A stretch of 64,000 nt of DNA. Source: Liolophura sinensis (Eukaryota > Mollusca > Polyplacophora > Chitonida > Chitonidae). Shown piece by piece: positions 53,044-64,000 of the stretch (its first letter is position 1; every line of letters begins with the position of its first letter). Made by a program: the position numbers and the translations under genes. The stretch covers positions 92,311,805-92,375,804 of the forward strand of contig NC_088295.1 of NCBI RefSeq assembly GCF_032854445.1. Reading direction: 5' to 3'. The notes beneath the pieces are model-generated. The model was not told the origin of the DNA and ran no database searches. It saw only the letters and a list, made by a program, of their open reading frames with translations.

Positions 53044-53101
53044 ACATAGTGAACATTCTTGAGTACGGCGTAAAACACCATTCAAATAAATAAATAAATA
53101 C
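53044..53101 (+). mobile_element. SINE family A, extreme 5' truncation (tail only)
   Basis: Only the last part is present: ATTCTTGAGTACGGCGTAAA, CACC and TCAAATAAATAAATAAATA. It is inserted directly after the reverse transcriptase remnant. Confidence 0.8.
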
Positions 53102-53827
53102 ACAGTGAACAGGATGGTAATCTGTCACTATGCATGTCTTCATTTCTTTCTTATTTGTCTTTATACCAGTGAGAGTTTTCTGTTCAAAAAATGCGGGTAA
53201 TCTTACACGATGCAGGTAGAATAGATTCTAGAATCTATTCTACCTCCATGCTTACACCCCGAGCCCTTTATATAGTTACTTTAAAAAAAGTCTCGCTGTC
53301 AGGATAATTAATCGGTCTGGATTTTCAAGAAACGACAAGACTTTGTTTTCAAGTCATTGAAAGAAAAATCAACAAATATACTATAATTTGAGTTATTCAG
53401 GAAGAGGGATGGAAACAGAGCGGATGTGCTCAGTAACTGAACAAACCAATGTTTATCTGGAATTCGTACGAAGTAAGCCATGGGATGCGACGTGTTAAAG
53501 CATCTGGAAATAATGTCGCGTCACTCATATACCCTACGCTCACATAAGATCAAAAGGCAAACCAATCAGGATACGAGTGATGCAGAGGTAACTTGCTCCT
53601 AATTGATCAAAACTCATAACAAGGAGGCACTTTCGAATGACTCAGTGTGCGCGATTTCGCTTACTCTGTTGAACTGCGATACCTCGGTTATACATCAAAA
53701 ACAAGAAAGTTATAGGTTTTTTTAAGCTTTATCAGTGTATTTATATGTATTTAGTCTGGAGTAATCTTTTCCTTTTAAACATCCACAAATGTTATAAATT
53801 TACGACAGTATTTAGTACCATACACAA

Positions 53828-53829
<2 letters not shown>

Positions 53830-53907
<78 letters not shown>
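53830..53907. repeat. TA dinucleotide microsatellite
   Basis: About 38 uninterrupted TA units in the intergenic region. Confidence 0.95.
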
Positions 53908-53910
<3 letters not shown>

Positions 53911-54106
53911 CAAATGCATTACATAGACCTCGGATCAAATCCTATAGTTCGGGAGGGGTGTAATGTCTGTTGTTTTCGGAATGATACTTCAGTGGCTGCC
54001 CAGCACTTCGGCGGCATGCATTTGCTCTGCCACAAAAGAGACAGAATATATACAGGCTGCACGCACCTTATCGCCATACATATGACTTCAACCGGCTGTA
54101 CGATTT

Positions 54107-54332
54107 GATTTATTTACTTATTTGATTGGTATTTTATGCCGTACTCAAAAATATTTCCATATACGACGGTGGCCAGCATTATGCCGGGGGAAACCCTCGA
54201 CCATCCGCAGGTTGCTGATAGACCACATACGGCCGGAGAGGAAGCTAGCATGAGCTGGACTTGAACTCCCAGCGACCGCATTGGTGAGAGGCTTCTGGGT
54301 CATTACGCTGCGCCAGCGCGCTAACCAACTGA
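54107..54332 (-). mobile_element. Nearly full-length SINE family A with target site duplication
   Basis: Minus-strand copy from the tail (ATTTATTTACTTATTTGATT on the + strand) to the A box (GCGCTAACCAACTGAG). It is flanked by TGTACGATTTGA on both sides, a clear target duplication. About ten bases of the usual 5' end seen at 2779 are missing. Confidence 0.9.
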
Positions 54333-55059
54333 GTGTACGATTTGAAACCCCAAGCCTACATACATACATTGAAATGTATTACAGAAGAGTTCGGTGAAGA
54401 TAGCGGGCCGCGGAACAATACCGTGCACGCACGAACGGTGACTGTGCTTCTCCCCTCACATATGGCGTATCACAGGGCGCGACCCGCAACACGAGGATCG
54501 TATCAGTAGATTTGCATCGTCCTCATGCAGTGGGGTCGAGTCCCTCGAGGTTCTGGACGAAATGTCCTCGTTGAGTTTCCATACCTAGGAGTTTTAGGGA
54601 CCTTAGCTTTTTTTGGGTCGGATATATATTAGACAGTATGCCTTAGCAAACCCAAACTATATGACGTGCCCGCGAAAAGGACAACAGTATGCAATATTTG
54701 GCTGTTTGCTATCATAATTTTAGTCACTGGCTATCTGAAATACTAGAACTTCGGGGGCCTATAGACTTCGGCCTTACTATATAGTGGTATATCTCACGGG
54801 TCGTGAAGTTTCAATAAATTTAGCTTAAGGGATACATGAAAAGGTTCTATAAAATGGAGAGTATGGTTGTAATTAAGGAAAATGAAGCAAGAGCCAAAAG
54901 ACTAGAATTTGTTTTTGCATTTTTGAGGTATACTTTAGATTTCTTGATAACTTATTTATGCATATTCTATGTCAATGGTCGGAAATATTCGAAAATAACG
55001 TCATCGATGAGCATACTGAGAAAGCGAGCAAAATTCGAGCTCCACCCGCTGTTTTTGCC

Positions 55060-55060
<1 letters not shown>

Positions 55061-55128
<68 letters not shown>
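55061..55128. repeat. Compound TA/TG microsatellite
   Basis: About 11 TA units followed by about 23 TG units, 220 bp upstream of the TOMM70 start codon. Confidence 0.95.
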
Positions 55129-55129
<1 letters not shown>

Positions 55130-55349
55130 GGCCATATCGTATGCCAGTAATTCCGTCGTATAGAATAAAAGCCAATATTTCATGCATATCCATTAAGGTG
55201 TTTATACATTTTGATCACTTATATATCTTTGCATTGGACAAGCAAGTTGCTTGAAACAATACTTAGTGGGCCAACATGTGCGTGCATTTGTGAAACGGTA
55301 ATTAAGGGGAGATAACTTCAGCTCGCTAACTATTTGAGCTCCGAGCACG

Positions 55350-58300
55350 ATGGCCTCGAAACTGAAAACTGCGCTGGAAGGATGGGAGAATTGGCAAATT
55401 GCTGTTGCAGTCGGGGCGCCGATTGCGCTAGGACTAGCTGGTCTCTGGTATTATAAACTGTCAAATTCAAACAAGACAGTCGACAAGTCGAATAAAGCGA
55501 AGGGTGACACGGAACCCGTGTCCCAGAAAACTGACGCCCAGGTATTCATGCTTGCAACAACAACACCTCCATACCTATAAAACGCTACTACCGGTATCTG
55601 GCGGATTGTGAATATGCTAATACTCTGCGTTCGATCCCTTTATTATCGCCATCACAGGGAACAGTTTCTGCCTGTTTCTTGGATAGATCGAATGTGGCAC
55701 TAACTGTAGTACAGTTATACGCTGACACTGACTGATACTTGTCAGTGATATAAGCTGTGTATTTGACATAATTCAACGCATGTGCAAGTCAGTCTGAACA
55801 TGCACTGACAGCTTAGCAAGCCAACAAAACATGCAAGTGTTGACTTCATTGTAAAAACTGCTGTCTTTGTGATAAGTATTCTTGTTTTGAAGGCAGTCAT
55901 GGATTTTTGTGACCTTTGAGACATGTTTCAAATAGTGCGTTTTGGCAGGTTCCCAAAAGTTACACTGTTCATGTACATGTATGTCATATATTTGCATGTT
56001 GGTACACGTAGTGCACAAAATAATCCATTTTAATGTTCACCACAGTATTATTCCACCTCAGAATTAAAATCTAAAGTTTCCAGCATTCAAGCATGTAAAA
56101 TAGTTGAGAAAATACATGCACTGGTTGGTTAATTGTCAGCAGAATGATAAAGTTGATTTTGGGAAAGGCGAGGGTTGACACCTGTTTTCAATAGTTCAGT
56201 GGCTATTTCAGGGTTGCCACAGTCATGAAGCAATCTGAAAAGTCATGGATATATTTCCCAGTCATGGATTGTCATAAAAAAAATCATAAATTTTGAAAAG
56301 TTAAGAGAATGTAATGATTTTTTTTCTTAAATGTAGACAGGTATACTTGTATCAGTATGACATATCATTTGACCACACTTTTCCCCAGTGTTTGCCTACA
56401 CTTGTCCCAGTGTTGTGAAGAAAGTGCCTCACACCTCTTGTTTTTCATATCACATTTTGGTTGAGTTATGGTGTGCAAGTGAGAGACTTGAACAGCTAGT
56501 AGCAAAGACTTTCACGGAAGAAAACAAATTTTTGGGGCATTCAGAGTCTTGTATAACAGACTTAGGAATTTAGAGAAGAGAAAATATATTGTGTGTTAAA
56601 TGCACAATGCACACACAGTCTGTTGGTGGATTAGGTGGCTAAAAGACAAGATGTGGAAACGATAGTCATCTACAGTAAAAATAATTGCACTCTGAAGACA
56701 GGTTTTTCAGATTTGATCAGCTTGCATGAATAAATCATGAATTTGATCTTATTTGATCAGTGGCAACCCTGCTATTTACGTAGAAAGAATCTCAGAGAGA
56801 CAGTAGTTCCAATTGTTCTGTCAGGGCAAAAAACTAGATGATCATGAACACCTGAAACAACAGATACACGCAGTGCTTTGTGAGAGACTCGTAGAATGTG
56901 TACAGCTGTCTATACCTACTGGTGATTAAGAGTGGTGGGTGAAGGAAATATCAGATAATGGTTATGATATCAGATAATGGTTATGATATCAGATTATTGC
57001 TAAAGATATGCAGGAAATTCACAGTTTTATTACAACGATACTATTTCCCTTCCAGCTAAAGTTAGAAAAAGCTCAAGAGGCCAAAGTTAAAGGAAACAAA
57101 TACTTCAAAGGAGGACGATATGACCTTGCCATTGAGTGTTATACAGAGGCTATCAGGATGTGTCCTGACAATCAGGCTTCTGATCTGGCCACCTTTCATC
57201 AAAACAGAGCAGCAGCATGAGCAACTTGTGAGTACCTATAATGGCCATCCGAAGTCATACATGTAATTCATCATAAAAATTATATGTGTACAATATAGGA
57301 AATATTTAGGAACATATTTAGGAGAAGTGCTTTGCTGGCAAAACATTTTTAGCAAACCAACAAAGTGAAACAAAGCACTGTCTGTGTGACTGCAGACCAT
57401 TAGCTTAATTAAAAAATTGCTGGTGGGTATATCATTAAACTATTTCTGGTGTGGGTATCATTAAACTATTTCTGGTATGGGTATCATTAAACTATTTCTG
57501 GTATGGGTATCATTAAACTATTTCTGGTGTGAGTATCATTAAACTATTTCTGGTATGGGTATCATTAAACTATTTCTGGTATGGGTATCATTAAACCATT
57601 TCTGGTGTGAGTATCATTAAACTATTTCTGGTATGGGTATCATTAAACCATTTCTGGTATGGTATCATTAAACTATTTCTGGTATGGGTATCATTAAACC
57701 ATTTCTGGTGTGAGTATCATTAAACTATTTCTGGTATGGGTATCATTAAACTATTCCTGGTGTGGGTATCATTAAACCTATTTCTGGTATGGGTATCATT
57801 AAACCATTTCTGGTGTGAGTATCATTAAACTATTTCTGGTATGGGTATCATTAAACCATTTCTGGTGTGAGTATCATTAAACTATTTCTGGTATGGGTAT
57901 CATTAAACTATTCCTGGTATGGGTATCATTAAACTATTCCTGGTATGGGTATCATTAAACTATTTCTGTTGTGAGTATCATTAAACTATTTCTGGTGTGG
58001 GTATCATTAAACTATTTCTGTTGTGAGTATCATTAAACTATTTCTGGTGTGGGTATCATTAAACTATTTCTGTTGTGAGTATCATTAAACTATTTCTGGT
58101 ATGGGTATCATTAAACTATTCCTGGTGTGGGTATCATTAAACTATTTCTGTTGTGAGTATCATTAAACTATTTCTGGTGTGGGTATCATTAAACTATTTC
58201 TGTTGTGAGTATCATTAAACTATTCCTGGTGTGGGTATCATTAAACTATTTCTGTTGTGAGTATCATTAAACTATTCCTGGTATGGGGTATCATTAACTA

Positions 58301-61300
58301 TTCCTGGTATGGGTATCATTAAACTATTTCTGGTGTAGATATCATTAAACTATTTCTGCTATGGGTATCATTAAACTATTTCTGGTATGGGTATCATTAA
58401 ACCATTTCTGGTGTGAGTATCATTAAACTATTTCTGGTATGGGTATCATTAAACCATTTCTGGTGTGAGTATCATTAAACTATTCCTGGTATGGATATCA
58501 TTAAACCATTTCTGGTGTGAGTATCATTAAACTATTTCTGGTATGGGTATCATTAAACCATTTCTGGTGTGAGTATCATTAAACTATTTCTGGTATGGGT
58601 ATCATTAAACTATTTCTGGTATGGGTATCATTAAACTATTCCTGGTATGGGTATCATTAAACTATTTCTGCTATGGGTATCATTAAACTATTCCTGGTAT
58701 GGGTATCATTAAACCATTTCTGGTGTGAGTATCATTAAACTATTTCTGGTGTGGGTATCATTAAACTGTTCCTGGTGTGGGCGTCATTAAACTATTCCTG
58801 GTGTGGGCGTCATTAAACTATCCCTGGTGTGGGTATCATTAAACTATTCCTGGTGTGGGTATCATTAAAGTGTCTCTGGTGTGAGTATCATTAAACTATC
58901 CCTGGTGTGGGTATCATTAAACTATTCCTGGTGTGGGTATCATAATATTTAAGTTTGGCATGAACAGAAATCAAATAAAGCCCAAAACATTCTCAGGTCA
59001 ATAGCTAAGTACCCTAAATGATCTGAAATTTTGCAAACAATAGTGCATAAGTAGGCATATTAATGTCACAAAATATTATTTTTGGCTCTGAAAGTTACAT
59101 CTTTTCAGTACAATACCATCCCATGTTTCAAGCAAACCTCAAAACATCTTTCAAAAATCAATAGAACTCTCAGAATCAGGAAAAATGGGCAGGTTAGTCA
59201 TGGATGGAATTTAGTGTCATTTAGGGTATCAGCTTTTGAAGGGAATTTCTTTGCTTTTATTCTGTTTGTACTGAACATGTGCTGAAAGGTAGTAAGAAAA
59301 TTTGATTACTAACATATTCAAGCTTGTCTTGTGAGAACAAAAAAGGTATTAATAATGATTTTAGATGTGTTAGCCTTTCAGTGTAGAGTAGTTTATTTGA
59401 GGAAGATTACTAACATGAAGGCAAAGCACAGCATACCTTATATAGTGCAGTATTTCGTTACCATTGGCATTGTATTCCTGTATATTTTTATACAGAAAAA
59501 CAATGAGAAAGTGATTGAAGATTGCAACCGTGCTTTGGAGCTGCATAACAGATATGTAAAGGCCTTTTTTAGACGCGCTAAGGCTTTCGAGCAAACAGGA
59601 CAACTGACAAATTCTCTGGAAGGTAAGCAGAAGGTGTAAGTTCACTCTCAAATAAAATGATGTAGAATTGTATAACATATTGTTATCATGAGTATCCCTA
59701 TACCCACTTGGGGGTTTAATGACACAGGAGCCTCTCACCAATGCGGTCACTGTGAGTTCAAGTCCAGCTCATGCTGGCTTCCTCTCCGGCTATATGTGGG
59801 AAGGTCTTGAAGCAACCTGCAGATGGTCATGGGTTTCCACGGGCTCTACCCAGTTTCCTCTCACCATAATGCTGGTCGCTGTCATATAAGTGAAATATTT
59901 TTGAGTATGGCGTAAAACACCAATCAAATAAATAAATAAAAAAATTTTTTTCTTGGAGTTACAAATGTAAACTGAATTCTTTTCTTCAAATTTGAGATAA
60001 TATGAGGATTTATCTCTGGATGTGAAATACACAAAATGGTCCACTTTCAACCATTATACAACTTTTTCAGTTCAAAATATTTCAAAAAAACAGTGTTGTA
60101 AATATAAACTTATAGTTTATAAATAATACAGGTAAATCATTTAGGGCTAGTTTGTTTTTTTCTTCAAATTTGAGATAATATGAGGATTTATCTCTGGATG
60201 TGAAATACACAAAATGGCCCACTTTCAACCATTATGCAACTTTTTCAGTTCAAAATATTTCAAAAAAACAGTGTTGTAAACTTATAGTTTATAAATAATA
60301 CAGGTAAATCATTTAGGGCTAGTTTGTGAGTTATCACATTGTACATAGGTAAATCATTTAGGGCTAGTTTGTGAGTTATCACATTGTACATAGGTAAATC
60401 ATTTAGGGCTAGTTTGTGAATTATCACATTGTACATAGGTAAATCATTTAGGGCTAGTTTGTGAATTATCACATTGTACATAGGTAAATCGTTTAGGACT
60501 AGTTTGTGAGTTATCACATTGTACATAGGTAAATCATTTAGGGCTAGTTTGTGAGTTATCACATTGTACATAGGTAAATCGTTTAGGACTAGTTTGTTAG
60601 TTATCACATTGTACATAGGTAAATCATTTAGGGCTAGTTTGTTAGTTATCACATTGTACATAGGTAAATCGTTTGGGGCTTGTTTGTGAATTATCACATT
60701 TGTGAAGGTTAAAGAATGTCCACCCAGATCTTGATATTTTAAATAAATACTCTAGTTAGTTGTGTGCTTTGGTGACCCAAAACTATTTAATAAATCTCCA
60801 CAAAGATCTTAGCATCATTCACTTGGTGCAATTTTCAATTAACTGGGGTATGAGTAAAAAAAAAAAAATACTGTGCGAACTGTATGAGTCCATGGTCCTG
60901 TTTATTTTTAGTGAAATTAGTTTGGAGGGGGGCAGAGCATAAATATTTTTTAGGTTCATCGAGGTACAAACGCAAAAAATTGACTTATCAGAAAGAACTT
61001 TATTGCTTAAACACAAAGAAAATTTAATTATTTAAATTTGTAGTCAATGTAAATTTCCACACAATGTATGACAAACAGGAATCATCGTTGATGGAGAAAA
61101 TTGTGCAAGTTTTACATTAAAGTAACAGTGATCCAAAAAAAGAACATATCTGGATATGACCATTCTGGTCCATGGATTATGTATATAGTTTTTGCATTAA
61201 GGCTCAGTTTGTCTATTTCTATGATTTTAATACTGGGGGATTTGTTTATTACAAGGTGGCCTATCAAACGCATCGATAGTAAAATTTAGTGTGTACTATT

Positions 61301-63783
61301 GGTGTGTCTTTAGTATTTTGTTGCATTGTTGTATTTGACAGTTGTAACGGCCTTGTATGGAGGTATTAAAAAATCAGATCAGCATATAGTGTTATAAGTT
61401 TCTCTTTTTGAGATAATTGGGTAAATAGACACATTAACAAAGAAATTGTAATAAGGATATAATCAAATTCTTTATAATCTAATCGTTATCTCAGTCTGAC
61501 CCTGTTTTGTCAAATTATGTTTTCCAGATATAAAATCAGTGTGCAGCACACTTTGTGTCTGGCACTATTGTGAACACTGTGGTTTATGTGAAAAGACTGG
61601 TCACCAGATATGTGTGCTTTTCTTGTCAGATAGAACAGCGGTGTGCGGTCATATGTGTGTTTGTGTTGTCAGATATAACAGCGGTGTGTAGTCATGTGTG
61701 TGTTTTTGTTGTCAGATATAACAGCAGTGTGCAGTCATGTGTGTGTTTTTGTTGTCAAATATAGCAGCAGTGTGCAGTCATGTACATTTTTGTTGTCAGA
61801 TATAACAGCAGTTTGCAGTCATGTACGTTTTTGTTGTCAGATATAACAGCAGTGTGCAGTCGTGTGTTTTTGTTGTCAGATATAACAGCAGTGTGCAGTC
61901 ATGTATGTTTTTGTTGTCAGATATAACAGCAGTGTGCAGTCATGTATGTTTTTGTTGTCAGATATAACAGCAGTGTGCAGTCATGTGTGTGTTTTTGTTG
62001 TCAGATATAACAGCAGTGTGTAGTCATGTACATTTTTGTTGTCAGATATAACAGCAGTTTGCAGTCATGTGCGTTTTTGTTTTCAGATATAACAGCAGTG
62101 TGCAGTCATGTGCGTTTTTGTTGTCAGATATAACAGCAGTGTGCAGTCGTGTGTGTGTTTTTGTTGTCAGATATAACAGCAGTGTGCAGTCATGTGTGTG
62201 TTTTTGTTGTCAAATATCGCAGCAGTGTGCAGTCGTGTGTTTTTGTTGTCAGACATAACAGCAGTGTGCAGTCATATATGTGTTTTTGTTGTCAGATATA
62301 ACAGCAGTGTGCAGTTGTGTGTTTTGTTGTCAGATATAACAGTGGTGTGTAGTCATGTGTGTTTTTGTTGTCAGATATAACAGCAGTGTGCAGTCATGTG
62401 TGTTTTTGTTGTCAGATACAACAGTGGTGTGTAGTCATATGTGTGTTTTTGTTTTCAGATATAACAGCAGTGTGCAGTCGTGTGTTTTTGTTGTCAGATA
62501 TAACAGCGGTGTGTAGTCATGTGTGTTTTTGTTGTTAGATATAACAGCAGTTTGCAGTCATGTGTGTGTTTTGTTGTCAGATATAACAGCGGTGTGTAGT
62601 CATGTGCGTTTTTGTTGTCAGATATAACAGTAGTATGCAGTCATGTGTGTGTTTTTGTTGTCAGATATAACAGCAGTCATGTGCGTTTTTGTTGTCAGAT
62701 ATAACAGCAGTGTGCAGTCATGTATGTTTTTGTTGTCAGATATAACAGCAGTGTGCAGTCATGTATGTTTTTGTTGTCAGATATAACAGCAGTGTGTAGT
62801 CATGTACATTTTTGTTGTCAGATATAACAGCAGTTTGCAGTCATGTGCGTTTTTGTTTTCAGATATAACAGCAGTGTGCAGTCATGTGCGTTTTTGTTGT
62901 CAGATATAACAGCAGTGTGCAGTCATGTGCGTTTGTGTTGTCAGATATAACAGCAGTGTGCAGTCATGTACATTTTTGTTGTCAGATATAACAGCAGTTT
63001 GCAGTCATGTGCGTTTTTGTTTTCAGATATAACAGCAGTGTGCAGTCATGTACATTTTTGTTGTCAGATATAACAGCAGTTTGCAGTCATGTGCATTTTT
63101 GTTGTCAGATATAACAGCAGTGTGCAGTCATGTATGTTTTTGTTGTCAGATATAACAGCAGTGTGCAGTCATGTATGTTTTTGTTGTCAGATATAACAGC
63201 AGTGTGTAGTCATGTACATTTTTGTTGTCAGATATAACAGCAGTTTGCAGTCATGTATGTTTTTGTTGTCAGATATAACAGCAGTCATGTGCGTTTTTGT
63301 TGTCAGATATAACAGCAGTGTGCAGTCATGTATGTTTTTGTTGTCAGATATAACAGCAGTGTGCAGTCATGTATGTTTTTGTTGTCAGATATAACAGCAG
63401 TTTGCAGTCATGTGCATTTTTGTTGTTAGATATAACAGCAGTGTGCAGTCATGTACATTTTTGTTGTCAGATATAACAGCAGTTTGCAGTCATGTGTGTT
63501 TTTGTTTTCAGATATAACAGCAGTGTGCAGTCATGTGCGTTTTTGTTGTCAGATATAACAGCAGTGTGCAGTCGTGTGTTTTTGTTGTCAAATATAGCAG
63601 CAGTGTGCAGTCATGTGTGTTTTTGTTGTCAGATATAACAGCAGTGTGCATTCATGTGTGTTTTTGTTGTCAGATATAACAGCAGTGTGTATTATGGAGA
63701 ACTTTGATAACCAGCAAAGCCTCCTCATGGCAGACAGGGTGCTAAAGGAGTTGGGGAAAACCAAGGCTAGGGAGGCATTCAAG
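55350..63783 (+). CDS. TOMM70: TOMM70 mitochondrial import receptor, exons 1-4, 3'-partial, with apparent frameshift in exon 2
   Basis: Outer-membrane receptor that takes precursor proteins from Hsp70/Hsp90 through TPR repeats and passes them to the TOM channel. Exons: 55350-55541, 57056-57227, 59496-59622, 63674-63783 (donor GTTTGT; the rest lies beyond the window). The N-terminal anchor is WQIAVAVGAPIALGLAGLWY (residues 15-34), followed by a Lys/Ser-rich linker. TPR1 is KGNKYFKGGRYDLAIECYTE, followed by ATFHQNRAAA. TPR2 is IEDCNRALELHNRYVKAFFR, then ITAVCIMENFDNQQSLLMAD, all closely matching animal TOMM70. Exon 2 is 172 nt where a multiple of 3 is required. After GCAGCAGCA a single T precedes GAGCAACTT (Glu-Gln-Leu), so two bases are missing and TGA at 57218 is read. 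This is probably an assembly error, otherwise a null allele. Introns 2 and 3 are filled with minisatellites. Confidence 0.92.
57416..58943 (+). repeat. 26-bp minisatellite, about 58 copies (TOMM70 intron 2)
   Basis: Units of GTATCATTAAACTATTTCTG plus GTATGG, GTGTGG or GTGTGA. The GTGTGAGTATC version contains GTGAGTA, the same heptamer as the exon 2 donor at 57228, but the similarity is short. Occasional indels occur (for example near 57660, 57778 and 58285). Confidence 0.95.
59717..59944 (+). mobile_element. SINE family A, 5'-truncated, TOMM70 intron 3
   Basis: Begins AATGACACAGGAGCCTCTCA (the loop between A and B boxes), then GTGAGTTCAAGTCCAGCTCA (B box), the standard body, and the tail CACCAATCAAATAAATAAAT. 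It is well preserved and so relatively young. Confidence 0.9.
59982..60329. repeat. Two-copy 178-bp tandem duplication
   Basis: The block starting TTCTTCAAATTTGAGATAAT at 59982 repeats at 60160, with a few substitutions and a small deletion. Its end (AGGTAAATCATTTAGGGCTA) is the start of the 45-bp array that follows, so the two repeats share an origin. Confidence 0.9.
60302..60690 (+). repeat. 45-bp minisatellite, 8-9 copies (TOMM70 intron 3)
   Basis: Each unit contains TTGTACATAGGTAAATCATT, in which TAG is directly followed by GTAAAT. The acceptor-like and donor-like dinucleotides are therefore abutted. It has no clear match to a neighbouring exon. Confidence 0.95.
60700..61600. other. Unique part of TOMM70 intron 3
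   Basis: AT-rich sequence with no exon, element or structured RNA that I can recognise. Confidence 0.5.
61608..63690 (+). repeat. Acceptor-side splice-junction minisatellite, about 52 copies of about 40 bp (TOMM70 intron 3)
   Basis: The last unit is the real acceptor and start of exon 4: TTTTTGTTGTCAG followed by ATATAACAGCAGTGTG (63674-63689). Upstream units repeat both parts, then CAGTCATG and a variable GTGTGT stretch, with lengths of roughly 35-43 bp. The exon-derived part would encode the conserved D-I-T-A-V-C of TOMM70, so spurious short open frames through the array contain that peptide. Nearly all copies keep CAG and the T-rich tract. Confidence 0.93.
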
Positions 63784-64000
63784 GTTTGTGGATGGCCAAA
63801 GTGTTTCTGTTCCTTTCTGTGGCATTTTCCTTGAATTGATATTGACAGTGTATATAGCAGTCATTAGTAGAACTTGGTGATAGCATGCTCATCTCTGTCA
63901 TGTTTAAGGCCTATCAAAATGATGTCCTCAAATGTAAATCAATCAACCTTTGGAAAGCAGAATACTTGTTTGATGGAATGTAAATCTTATTGCAATTGGC

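Noticed and set aside
54836-55254. Open frames just upstream of TOMM70
   Set aside because: They depend on the TA/TG microsatellite and have no similarity to the TOMM70 N-terminus, which starts cleanly at 55350.
60260-60697. 145-codon minus-strand open frame with a 15-residue repeat
   Set aside because: It is the antisense of the 45-bp minisatellite plus flank.
61555-63394. Short Cys/Val-rich open frames in the TOMM70 intron 3 array
   Set aside because: They are read-through of the minisatellite; the recurring peptide is copied from exon 4.

Overview
This is an animal nuclear genome window with AT-rich, intron-dense genes and very small exons. It comes from a lophotrochozoan, most likely a marine mollusc. 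The gene families are pan-metazoan, so the lineage guess rests mainly on tRNA-derived SINEs ending in a shared tail (GTAAAACACCAATCAAATAA plus AAAT repeats), a style I associate with molluscs. The lineage is inference; the four gene identities are much firmer.

Layout. (1) 1-11680, + strand: the C-terminal part of CFAP44 (WDR52), 21 coding exons that join in phase, with a poly(A) signal at 12017. (2) 17045-25257, - strand: a complete five-exon DHHC palmitoyltransferase of the ZDHHC23 type, tail-to-tail with CFAP44. (3) 32598-50602, - strand: a complete Na+/K+-ATPase alpha subunit in 22 coding exons, with a second candidate first exon at 48177-48209 and a recognisable promoter at 50603-50728. 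(4) 55350-63783, + strand: the 5' end of TOMM70 (exons 1-4); the gene runs off the window. Exon 2 of TOMM70 carries an apparent 2-nt deletion. The rest is introns, UTRs and intergenic DNA with three SINE-like families, a dead Penelope-like reverse transcriptase fragment, microsatellites, rearranged duplications and several large minisatellites.

The most striking signal is in the minisatellites. At least four intronic arrays, in three unrelated genes, have a repeat unit that spans the adjacent exon-intron junction and carries the splice site plus 16-36 nt of real exon: ZDHHC23 intron 3 (about 63 copies of 56 bp) and intron 1 (about 31 copies of 53 bp), TOMM70 intron 3 (about 52 copies of about 40 bp), and CFAP44 intron 3 (about 10 copies of about 72 bp, donor side). 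A fifth, degenerate case lies in CFAP44 intron 12. In every case the copied splice signal is in the host gene's sense orientation. A true exon can therefore sit next to dozens of decoy splice sites identical or nearly identical to its own. I know of no named repeat class of this kind; it is the observation most worth following up.

The genes do not form a pathway. They are a cilium protein, a membrane palmitoyltransferase, a plasma-membrane ion pump and a mitochondrial import receptor. From memory, CFAP44, ZDHHC23 and TOMM70 all lie on human 3q12-q13, so their proximity may be old linkage.
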